From Budorcas taxicolor (lineage: Eukaryota > Chordata > Mammalia > Artiodactyla > Bovidae), in assembly GCF_023091745.1 (NCBI RefSeq), contig NC_068926.1, positions 64,044,001 through 64,108,000 of the forward strand: 64,000 nucleotides of DNA, in the 5' to 3' direction. A program made the position numbers and the translations under genes. The notes under the pieces were generated by a model. It was not told the DNA's origin. It was given only the letters and a program-made list of their open reading frames with translations, and did no database searches. This document shows, piece by piece, positions 27,601-39,600 of the stretch; position 1 is the stretch's first letter; each line of letters opens with the position of its first letter.

Positions 27601-30600
27601 CAGCCTCCTCTCGCCCTTCAAGATCAACTGGAGGGCTTCCTCTCTTCACAAGCTGCTGCTGCTTCTCCCTCTGGACCCCCAGAGCCAGTGGTCAAGGACG
27701 GTCCCTCTGACTGAGATGAATTACAAAGATTTATCTGCCTGTCCTTCTCATAGGCAATCATGAGCCTGCTGGGACTGGTGGCTGGGTTCCTGTCTCCAGA
27801 ACCCAGCCGGGCGGGAAACGTCTGCGAAAACGAATCGCAAGGTAGACACAGATTCATCTCCTGTTATCTAACAAAGCTCACTCTATTCCTAGCTTTGGGA
27901 ACCCTCGAAAGACAATAATGAAAAGAAAGAGGAGAAAAAAAATGAAACTGATAGGATACTTTGGAGAAAAGAGACAATTTGATTTTTTTTTTTAATGCTT
28001 TTCTAGCTTTTTTTCTTCCTGGGCATATAGGCTAATTATTGTAGAGAAAAACAAACAAACATTACCTGCATGAATGGGGAGCCACCTCCCTGCATGCCTG
28101 GCTTACTGTAGGAGGGCAGGTCACTTCACGTCACGGAGACGTGACAATGCTATATAAAGCACTGTGGAGAAGAGGGCTGCATCACAGTTTACAGGAAATG
28201 AGAGGATGAGCCCTGTGCACATCTGGGGGAAGGTTCCTCTGGACAGAGGGAGCTGGCCCCGAGGGGGAGGAGTCCAGGGCGTGTGATTAAGGGGGAGAGG
28301 GAGGCAGAGGGTGAAGCCAGGGAAGAAAGTGGGACACAGCTCCTGGGGGACCCTGAAGATCATCGGAAGCACGTGGGTTTTGCTCTTAGTGGGATGCTGA
28401 GGAGGGTGTGGGCACAGGCAGGCACGTTCCTGTGCCCATCGTGGTGGGTGAGGCTCGAGGGCCAGGAGCCACCAGCCTGTCCGGCTCATGGAGTAGCTGT
28501 GCCGGGTGTCACATACCGGGCGCACTTTAGAAGGGTCATCGAGCTCCAGCCTGGCCACCATGCAGCCAGCTTCCAGCACAGCCCCCAGGCGCCTGACATA
28601 CTTCACCCGGCCACTTTCCTGCACGTTCAGGGTTGTGGTCATCTTCATGACCTGTTTTGCACAAAGAAGTGATTTCTACTTAGGTGGAGCCCCTCAGGTC
28701 TGGCCTGGGTCACCCCAAACTAGCAATTCTGGAGCACAGACCATGTCACTTACAAAAACGACCCTGTGGGCAGAGTTCAAGTGCAGTGGGGAGAGAGGAG
28801 CAGCATTTACACAATCTATTGTGTGCCGGGCACGGCGCTGGTCACAAATCTTCACCGTCTGCAAAGCCAGTTAGGGAGGCTGGTGTTCACTGTGCCCATT
28901 TTACAGCGGTGGAAACTGCTCCTTATTTCCAAAGGAAGGCCTTTCTCTTAGAAACACAGCTAAATCATAGGATGTAGGGTGATTGATACCTATCTTCCTA
29001 AAATGAGGTACATTTTATGACTGGCTCCTTTTCTTAAAGGCAGAGAGAAAACCCTCTGGGGAACGAAGAATGTGCTTCCAGTCCAGTCATCAGCCCCTTT
29101 AACTGGTCTGAGTCTGGCCGTGTGGACACGATGAATGTTGTTAGCATGTATGGGCTTCAGACAGACAGGACCATCCTGCCCTTTGCTCAAAAGTTCATAG
29201 CTTGGTCACTCAGGTCAGCCAGGCTGGGCTGGACCCCTGCACCCCACCCATCACTCTGTGATCTCTAGCACATGCCGTCCGCTCTCTGAGCCTCAGTTTC
29301 CCTAACTGTAAAATGGGGGGTGGGGAAATGACAGGCTTGTCTCATAGGGCACTGATAAGGATTAAGCCAGAGGGCGCACAGCAAGAAGCCAAGAGGTGTG
29401 GGCTCCCACCACTGCTGCAGCTTCATTACAAAATTCTTTCTTTTCCTTGGCAGCAGAGAATGAGCAGGTTGGAATCCTGGCTTTGGGTGACCTTGAGTGA
29501 GTTTCTTAGGCTGCCTGGGTCCCATGTCTTCCTGTGCAAAACAGAGGCTCTGTTTGGGTCCAACTCATGATTGCCAGGAAGGTTAAAAAAGGAATTAAGA
29601 CAGAGAAAATGCTTAGAAGGGTGCCTGCCACGTGGTAAGTGCTTTGCAGGTGTTGGGTTACCACTTTTTAATTGTCAGCATCATTATCATTTATCAGCTG
29701 GGGAGGTATACATTTTTTGAGTTTTTTTTTTCCCCATGGAATAAGGCAGGGAACTGGGGCTGAACCCCCAACGTAGTGGCTCTTTGAGGGATCTGCACGA
29801 GAGAGCTCAGGAGGAAGGGGCGGTCTGTTGGCTTGAGTGCAGCAGCCTGCCCAGAGGGTCCTCCCTTGGGGAGCGAGTGTGAGGGCGGCCGGGCTGCAGC
29901 CCCACCCTGGGGGCCAGCTCTGCAGTCACCTCTATCTCGGCGTAGCTGCCCCCAGCTTCAACGTGTTCCCCGTCCGCCACGGTGTACTTCACCAGCTTCC
30001 CAGCCGAAGGGGATCTCAGGACTGTGGGGTCATTCTCCTTCTCAAACACGCACGTCTTGTTACCAATGGTGATTCGGTAACTGGAGAGAGAAGGAGGTGG
30101 TGGGGACACAGGAGGGCACCATCTACCAAGGTGCCGGAGTCAGGCTTCTGACAGTGTCTTCCCTCCCTAAAAGCAGCCGGGAGCATCACCCTGGGATGGT
30201 TTGAGCGACTCACTCCACTCTTCCCAAATGGTGTTGACAATTACCCCAAAGACTCTGGGGGTGAGCTGGGGTGGGGCCCCTTCCTGGCAGAAAAGTAGCT
30301 TCTTTTCCCTTACATAATTCCAACAGGCTCTGGCACAGAGAAAGCAATCAGCAATATCAATATTATTCAATACATACTGACCCAGGGAAAGGCTTCTCCT
30401 TATAACAGAACCGCTTCCCTGGTGGCTCAGACGGTAAAGAATCTGCCTGCAGTGAGGAAGACCTGGGTTCGATCCCTGGGTTGGGACGATCCCCTGAAGG
30501 GAATAGCTCCAGTATTCTTGCCTGGAGAATCCCCATGGACAGAGCAGCTCTGATCCAGGGTCGCAGAGTCAGATATGACTGAGAGACTAACTCTTTCACT

Positions 30601-33600
30601 TTTTGTAACAGAACCGGGAAGAGCATGCCCCATGGGCGGTGCCTATAATCACCCTAAATATTCTTCGCAGAGAGAACACGGGTTAAAAAGAGCCAATCTG
30701 GGGTCTATCTTGTCTGCCTTCTTCCATGGACTGGGAAAGGAACCTGCATTCCCTAACTGGAGCTTTTTCAGGTCTGGGGCCTCTGGAAGCCCCACCTCCA
30801 TCCTCCCCACTTTACTCTTCTTGGCCTGGGGTCTTTGCTGCCTGTTCAGCGGTGGGAGTAGGGGTTTGTGTTTCATTGTGTGAGCTCGGGCTGGTCAGAC
30901 ACCCCAGAGTAACAGGGTCTCTGTCTCGTGAGGCTCCCCACACGGAGCGCTTCCGGGTCACCCCATGCTCCACCCACCCTGACCCACAGCAACCTTCCCT
31001 GCTGCCATCCGCTTGTTCGATGTGTCTCTTTCCCTACAAGACTCCATGAGTCGTGACCACGGCTCTCTGCTGACACCTAGCCTGACACCTGGGTAAGTAT
31101 TGAGTTGGCCAGAAAGTTTATTCGTAGATAACATCTTATAGAAAGACCCAAGCAAACGTTTTGGCCAACACAACAGATGATCAAATAAATAGCCATTACC
31201 CTAACTGGATAACCACATCTTCCCCCAGCCCTGCTCCAATGGGTGTGGACACTGCAGCTCAGACCCAGAGCCGCTGGGACTCAGTGCACACCTCACAGGC
31301 TGTGGAGCTGGAAGCCCTGAATCCGTCCACATTGCTAGAAAAGGGATGCCTAGGGACCTTCCATGGATGCCAACCTGCAGCCTGGGATTCCACCCTCGAG
31401 ATGAACCTCCCAAGAGCCCCAGAAGGTCCTGGAGAAGGTGCCTTGGCTGAGAGCCTGAGTCTGCGCACAGACCCCACGGTGGGCGGGTGGGGGAGCTGGC
31501 TCGGGTGTCCCTGGCCACACACCTGTCCACCTCCTCCTTCATGTAGGTGGTGTAGCTGTTGCCGCTGCAGGACAGCAGTAGCCCCCCATCGTTGAGCCGG
31601 TGGGCGTCGATCTCGATGTGAGAGCCGTTCATGATGAGGACGAACATGGTCGGAGACTGCCGGGCCACCTGTGGGGACAGGTTCTGCCCTTGAGCCACGG
31701 TTCTGCTCGCATACTGTGAGGGGTTGAACAGTGTCCCCCCAAGTCCACGTCCTTCCCAGAACCTCGGCATGTCACCTTACTCAGAAACAGGGTCTTTGCA
31801 GACGTAGTCAGTTAAGGAGGGACGCCGGCTTAGGGTGAGCCCTGAATCCAGTCTGACTGGTATTCTTGTAAGATGAGAAGAGACCCAGACAGGCACAGGG
31901 TGATGAAGACAGACACAGACACACTCACAGGTGGCCATACAAAGCCAGAGGCTGGCAGTAATTGGAGTGATAACCTCTAAGCCAGGGAACACCGAGGACT
32001 GTCCACGACCACCGGAAGCTAGGAAAGGGGTGGTTCCTGGGAGCCTAAGAGACCACGGCACAGCCAACACCTTGATGTTGGACTTCTGGCCCCCAGAACT
32101 GAGAGACAATGAATTTCTGGTGAAACTGGTGAAGACACCAGTTTATGGAACTTAATTACGGCAGCCGTGGGAAACCAATACATGCTCTATTATGCCTTGT
32201 TTGTGCATGAGGTCCAAGCCTACGGATTCTGTACCCAAAGCCCATAGGTTTCAAGGTCATGGAACTGCAAGGGGAGTCCCGGGAGCAGGCATGAGAAAAT
32301 CCATTGCAGGGGTGGTGTGTGGCAGAAATAAAACTCCCTTGAGCCACCAGAGTGTTGGAGACATCCAAGAAAGAGAGACCTTTACCTTGAGGATGTACTT
32401 GACGCCTCCATAAATTAATTCCACGTCCACGATGTTCAGCAGAGAGTCTGCGGGGAGGACTTGGCCCCTGGGAGAGAAGACAGACCTGCAGTGAGTCTAG
32501 GAGTGACCAAGAACTCTGTGGCCATCCATTCTCTGGATTTTAAAAGCCACTTGCTCTTTGCCTCTCCTAACTGTCACCACGGCTGGTTGATAAAGTCAAG
32601 GGATGGACAGTCCCAAGGAACCTGATACCCCTTAGAACTGAAGGAAACTGGTCTTGCTGCAGGATGTGAAATTTTAGAAGGGCTTCCCAAGATGCAAACT
32701 CCATGCTGCTTCTTCTCAGAAAAAGTCCTTACGCGGGAATCCTGCCACCTGCTTGTGAAAGAAACCAGTGCACGGACAGGGCCTCTGCTGCTGCTGTTTA
32801 GGTGCTTAGGTCGTGTCTGACTGTGTGCAATCCTATGGACTGTAGCTTGCCGGGCTCCTCTGTCCACGGGAGTCCCCAGGCAAGAATACTGGAGTGGATT
32901 GCCACGCCCTCCTCCAGGAGATCTTCCTGACCCAGGGATCAAACCCAGGTCTCCTGCACTGCAGGCAGACTCTTTACCGCTGAGCCACCAGGGAATCCCA
33001 TATTGTGACTCTATTACCGTTCAAAAGCATATTGTCGGGAGGTGGGAGGGGGGTTCATGTTTGGGAACGCATGTAAGAATTAAAGATTTTAAAATTAAAA
33101 AAATAAAAAACTAAAAAAAACAAAAAACAAAAACAAAAGCATATTGTCTGGGACGTCCCTGGTGGTCCAATGGCTAAGACTCGGCGCTTACAACACAGGG
33201 GACCTGGGTTTGATTTCCAGTCAGGGAACTAGATCCCACAGGCTGCAACGAAGACCCAGTGCAGCCAAATAAATAAGAATATTTTTTAAACAAGCACATG
33301 ATCCAAGAACTAAAACCTTTCATCCTTCTAGTTCCCTTTTGGCAGTCTCCTTTGCCCATCACGGTGGTTTTCAATGGGGGCGAGGCAGGGGGAGGGAGAT
33401 TTCTGCCTCTCCCCAGAGGACAGATGGCAGTATCTGGAGACACACTCGATTGTCCCGACTTCCGGAGGAGGAGGAGGGGACGCTTTGGATGGGCTAACGT
33501 CCCATCTGGCACAGGTCAGCCTTCACCACAAAAGATGACCCAGCCCCAAATGCCAGTGGTATAGAGGCTGGGAAACCCTGGTCCATCCTCAGAGGGACCT

Positions 33601-36600
33601 CCTGGCCATCTTCATGGGGTCCATTTCACTGGCCACCTGATTCATTTATAGAGATGACCTATAACCTGCTTTGCTTCTCAAGTTCACATCTTCCTCTCTG
33701 AACTCCTGTCTGTTGTCACTTAACTTACACAAGTCAGCATGAGTATGTACGTGGCTGTCTGTAGGATGACGGCTGTCTTAGCCTTGAGACTCCCTCTCGT
33801 CCCCCCACCCCAATCATCCAGCCTCTTCCAGGGCAGCCCTGGTGTATCTGAGGAATTCTACAGAGGCAAGCACGTTGGAAGGACTGATGCCGAAGATGGA
33901 GCTCCAATACTTTGGCCGCCTGATGCAAAGAGCCGACTCATCGGACAAGACCCTGATGCTCGGAAAGACTGAGGGCAGGAGGAGAAGGTGACGATAGGAG
34001 GGGTTCACTGACTGCGTGGTGACTGATTTGCACCCAAAGAACACATGTGTCTGCCTTACTTGCCACAACACGTATCCCAAGAGGGGAAAGAAAGTACCCC
34101 TACGCCCTACCTTTCCAGTGAATGTAGGAAATCCGTCATGCATGTTCTAAACATGGAGTCGGCCACGTTCAAGGCTCCGCACACGACCCCGAGCATGATA
34201 TCTGGCTTCTCAGCCTGGGAGAGACTCTGTGCGTCAGTATCCACAGGGACCAAGGCCACAGGGAGCCGGGGGAGGGTGGTGGTTCCGGGACCCCCAGGGG
34301 AGATGCATGCAGCCCTCTACCTGCACTTTCTCGGCAATGAGGTTATCCAACCAGCTGGTGTCAAAGTCGTTGCTCTGAAAGTTCTCAGTCTCCAGAAGGT
34401 TGGTGAGATATTCCACAGTTGTCCTGAAGTCACCCCGGATGGATAGTTCCTTCAAAGCCACCACCATGTTCCTTGAGGGGAAGGCACACAGATTGTTTTC
34501 CTAATTCACATATGTGTCATCAGCTCCAGCATGGTTCCCAATGAGCCAGAACCGTAGAGAAGAGAGTGTCCCAAATCAGACAGCCTCCAGCATGGACTGG
34601 CCCAGCAAATCCTGGGCCAGTGACTAAACCGCCCAGGCCTCAGTGTCCTCATCTGGAAAATGGGGGGATAACTCTGCCTTCTCACAGGTACTTGGGGATT
34701 CAAATGAGACAACCCATATAAAGGACATGGTCCCTGATCAGTGAATGTTAGCTGTTATGAAATGATTAATTAGTGATTATAATTGTTATCAACCTTGCCA
34801 GTCACTCTGACTCTCTCTCCTGCTGGACCTGTCAAAATCCCTCAGTGTCCCAAGGAGGAGTCATTCTCTAGCTGTCCACCCAGCTGCCCAGTGTGCCTGG
34901 GGTACACAGACAGATGGCTGACACCCATACCCCACTCTGAGCAGGGCAGTCGCCAGCTTGGCTGTAACCACCTCCTGTTTCCCAGAGGGTCCCCCTCCCA
35001 TCAAACACATGTCCAGTCTAAAGGGCAGAAAACTCCACTCTGTATGAAATCAGGGAGAGTGTTATAGGGGAAACACACCAGATGATATCGCTTATACATG
35101 GAATCTAAAATATGACGCCAGTGAACGTACTCACGAAACAGGAACAGACTCACAGACACAGAGAACAGACATGTGATTGCCAAGGGGTGGGGTAGGGGAG
35201 GGATGAGTGGGAGGCCGGGGTTAGCAGCTGCAGACTGTTATCTATAGGATGGACAAACAGCAACGTCTTACTGTATAGCACAGAGAACTGTATTCAATAT
35301 CTTACGATAACCCGTAACTGAAAAGGATATTTTAAAAAAAGAATGTACACATATATATATGTTTAACCGAATCACTTTGCTGCTGCTGCTGCTGAGTCGC
35401 TTCAGTCGTGTCCGACCCTGTGCGACCCTATAGACGGCAGCCCACTAGGTTCCCCTGTCCCTGGGATTCTCCAGGCAAGAACACTGGAGTGGGTTGCCAT
35501 TTCCTTCTCCAATGCATGAAAGGGAAAAGTGAAAGTGAAGTCACTCAGTCATGTCCGACTCTCTGCGACCCCATGGCCTGCAGCCCACCAGGCTCCTCTG
35601 TCCATGGGATTTTTCAGGCAAGAGTACTGGAGTGGGGTGCCATCGCCTTCTCTGAATCACTTTGCTATACAGCAGTAATTAAGACAACACTGTAAATCAA
35701 CTATACTTCAATTTTTAAAAAGCTGTAGGTGTTTTGGCATTTGAGGACTTCTTTGTCAATGTGGATTTCTCGGGGAACTACTTAAGAGACTTAAATTTAA
35801 AAGAGGGCCCCTGCACCTTTTTTTTGTTTTTAAATAAAAAGCTATAGCACTCAGCACCTTTTAAACTCCTGGAATCACCTTGAACATTCTTTGGATCACC
35901 TTCAGGTTCAACCTGTAACAAGCTCAAGATCAGTGACCTTGGTGAACTGATTCCATGTATGTTGTCACAGGTCTCAAACGAGGGAAGAGGGCAGACTGGG
36001 TTCTTGGACTTTGGCATAAGGTGTTTAAGGTAAGGTCTGCTCTTCATCCCCTTAACTGCTCTGCGTCTGAAGCCACAGGCTAATAATTTCTAGTTTCTCA
36101 AAGGAAGGGGTGGAAGGAAGGGAGGGAGGGAGATACTAACGAAATAGCCTCTTCCCGGCTCTCCCCCCAGGAGAAGCAGTGCCCAAACTGGGAATCCGTA
36201 AATTCGTGTAAGCCACCAGTCGCAGCCACGCTGAAGTAACCCCATACGTTCTTGCTGCTGCGGAAATTCAATTCTTGGACCGTTCCGGAGCTCGGCTTAA
36301 ACCCCTGCAGCCCAGACAGAAAAAGCAAAACAGAAGAAATTATTACTCCAGGTATATTTTCATCAGAATTAAATCCTAGGAAAACCCAAGAGCCCCTCCC
36401 ACACCTGAGAGCTTAGTGTGATCAATAAAATATTGATACTTGTCATGAGCAGTGCAGGTGTATCCATGTGAGCACATCAAGGCGTGGAATTTTTATTCTT
36501 AAAAAAAAAGTTGAAAGATAACAACCGAGTTGGGGACCGGTAATCACTTGATGGAGCTGAGTGACGGTACCTACTGATTTTATGTGCTTGCCATTGTCGA

Positions 36601-39600
36601 TCAGAAAATGTTTATAAGAGGAGAGGGATTTCCAATTCTAGACTATGAAAAGTCTGGCAGATACAGAAATGCAATGTTAGCCCTAGTTGATGCTAACGCA
36701 CACATAAATTCCCTTTGTGAGAACGACCCACCCCCTTCTGAGTATAATTCTGGTAAAAGGGGAGAGGTAGGTTTAATGCTCTGGCCGGGATCGCCTGTGA
36801 TAAAGGCATTCATTTTGGCAGACATGCTTGGAGGCAAGAGACGCAAAGTTTCAGGTGTCTGGGTTTTTTCTATACGTGGTCCTCCATCCTGTGAATAAGC
36901 CATCAACTCCCTAAAAGTCTCCCACTTTGCCTGCCCACCACTGGAACTGATTGTTTGCTCTCAGCCAAAGATCCCAAACTAATACAGTCACCATAGGAAA
37001 GAGGGGATAAAACTTCTCTCATCCCAAGTTTCTTGAATGAAGTCATTAAACAACTAAATTGTCGATTATGGTAGTTATGTGACAACTGTTAGTATACACG
37101 TAAACTGTGACAGATGCTAGCTGCTTGGTACTTGAAGGCACAAGTAAGAACAAGTCACAGAGGGACTCCTTAGACCAGGGGTCCCCAACCACTGGGATCT
37201 AATGCCTGATGATCTGAGGTGGAGCTGATGTAATAACAATAGAAAGAAAACACACAATAAATGCCATGTGCTTGAATCATCCGCAAACCATCCCCGCCCC
37301 CAACCCTGGTCCACGGGAAAACTGTCTTCCGTGAAACCAGTCTCTGGTACCAAAAAGGTTGGGGACCGCTGCCTTAGACTGTATGTTGTATGTAGTCAAA
37401 AGTTCATGGGGCCAGAAATCCAAGGATCTGCGCTCTAAACCCAGCTGCCCGTCCCAAAGGTGGACATATGTGACCTTTGCAGTGCACCACTGGGACTCGG
37501 CCCTGGGCTCAGCAGGTCCTGGGCATGAGGCGGGTCGCCCCACCCTCTGGAGCTGTGACATAGGGTGACAATGCCCAGAGGCGTGGCTGTCCTCTGACAC
37601 ACCAGGCATCTGCCTGGTGCCTGGCACACAGCACCTGTGGATAAACCCTTTCATCCCTTCCCTTCCCGCATTTCAATTTCCTTGTCTGTAAACTGTGAGG
37701 TCTGGGCGTCTCCTCCAGGCTAAGGTTTGGGGTCTGCCCCAAGCTGGGAGGTTGGAGGTGGTGGAAATGCAGGCCCCCTACCACCACCCCCGACTTGCCT
37801 CATCTGGGTTTTCGCTGGTGATTCTGGCTGCAATGACGTGGCCTCGGGCAATGGGAGGGTTGCTAGGGGTCTCAAAAGAAATGGGCGTCATCCCCCACGG
37901 GGACTCTCCGTACAGAAGCCGGATATCCTTCAGCCGGTGCAGCGGCACACCCATGGCGATCTGAAATCAAGAAGTCTATCCCGTGAGAGGGTCAGTCCTC
38001 GAACCCAGAGCACAGAGCTACAAGTACAGTGAATGATTTGGAATATACTGAGCTCCTCCTAGGGCCACAAGATGGTACAACATGGGAGACGCAAGGAAAG
38101 AAAAAGACAGCTTGCCTCTGCCCCCTTGGAGCCGTGTCCTTGGGCAAAGAAGCAACAGTCACAACACATAATGAGCATCAGATAAAAGTTACAGACTCTT
38201 AGTAGGTGGGAGGGGAGGGGAAACAGCGTCCAGGTGCAGAGCTAAAGGAAGTTTTGTGAAGGACGCAGGGAAAGCTGATCTGGAGGAATGAGGAAGAAGC
38301 GGATGACGGAGGACATCAGCTGAGCCAAAGGATCACACTGAGTCTACTGGGTCTTAGGATGTGACCTACTCAAAGGGACCTGTGGCATATCCCACCAGAG
38401 TGTGTGAGTGACTCCCAGCAGGAAGCAATGACCAGGCCAGTCCAAATGGAGGGAGGTCTGACCTAAGCAGGACAGGAGACCCCCACCCCCAGCTCTGGGC
38501 AGAAGCCCCCGCAGGGCTCAGAGCCCCTCTCCTTGCCTGCAGCTGGGCAGCAGGCAGGTTGACATCTGCAATCATTTCCGTGCAGGGATGTTCCACCTGC
38601 AGGCGGGGATTCAGCTCCAAGAAGTGGAAGCTGCCGTCCTGGCTGTAGAGGTACTCGACAGTCCCTGCGCTCACATAGCCCACTGTCTTGGCCAGGCGCA
38701 CGGCACACTGCAGACAAGATGGGGAAGAAGGGGATGCCGGTGGTTTTCCCGGGGTAGGGGGGGGAAACATCCCGGTTCCCTGACCGAATGCAGGCTGAGG
38801 ACCTGCAGTGTGTAAATGACCTCAGGACCTCAGAGATCATAGCTCAATAAACCTGCGTGAGGCTGAATTCATCTCCTCCCTCCACCCCCTGCCCCTTCAT
38901 CTCCTCCTGGACACCCACTCCACTTTGGCAACTTGGGCATTGAGAGCTCTCGCTGGCGCTGAGCTGAGATCCCTCCCCCACCCAAGCTCCCCAGAGCCCA
39001 CCTGCTCCATGAACTCAAACACTGCCGGCGTGGCAATGGTGGCCGGCGCCTCCTCTATGATCTTCTGGTGCCTCCGCTGGATGGAACAGTCGCGCCCGAA
39101 CAGGGACACTGCGTTCCCGTACTGGTCGGCGAGGATCTGGACCTCCAGGTGCCGGGCGTGCTGGGCCAGCTTCATGAGGAAGATTGGCGAACCAGGGGTC
39201 TCGCTCTGCACCTGGGGTAGGAGGATGGCAGGGTGGCAGGCTCTTCCCTGGGGAAGCAGGACTGGAGCAGGAAGCTCTCCAAGGAGAGCACGCAACAATG
39301 GCAGGGATACCCACGGTCTTGTTGAGCTTTTAGTGTTACCTCTTCTCAAAGATATAACATTCTCAAAATCAAACATGATCAAAAATACAGAATGTAGAAT
39401 ATGGAATAAAAATAAGGATTCACATGGAGCTACTCGTAAGACAATTTAAAAAAAAGAGAGATTGCAGTAACACACGGCAGGATCCCACTTCTGTGAAAAA
39501 TAATATAACAGAATTGTGGAGACTTCCCCGGTGGTCCAGTGGTTAAGGCTCTGCCTGCCAATGCAGGGGCCACAGGTTCAATCCCAGGTCTGGGACGATC

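Noticed and set aside
38463..38536. A GT donor further downstream for exon 10
   Set aside because: It would add over 20 unrelated residues before exon 11; the GC donor joins QLQ to IAMG exactly.
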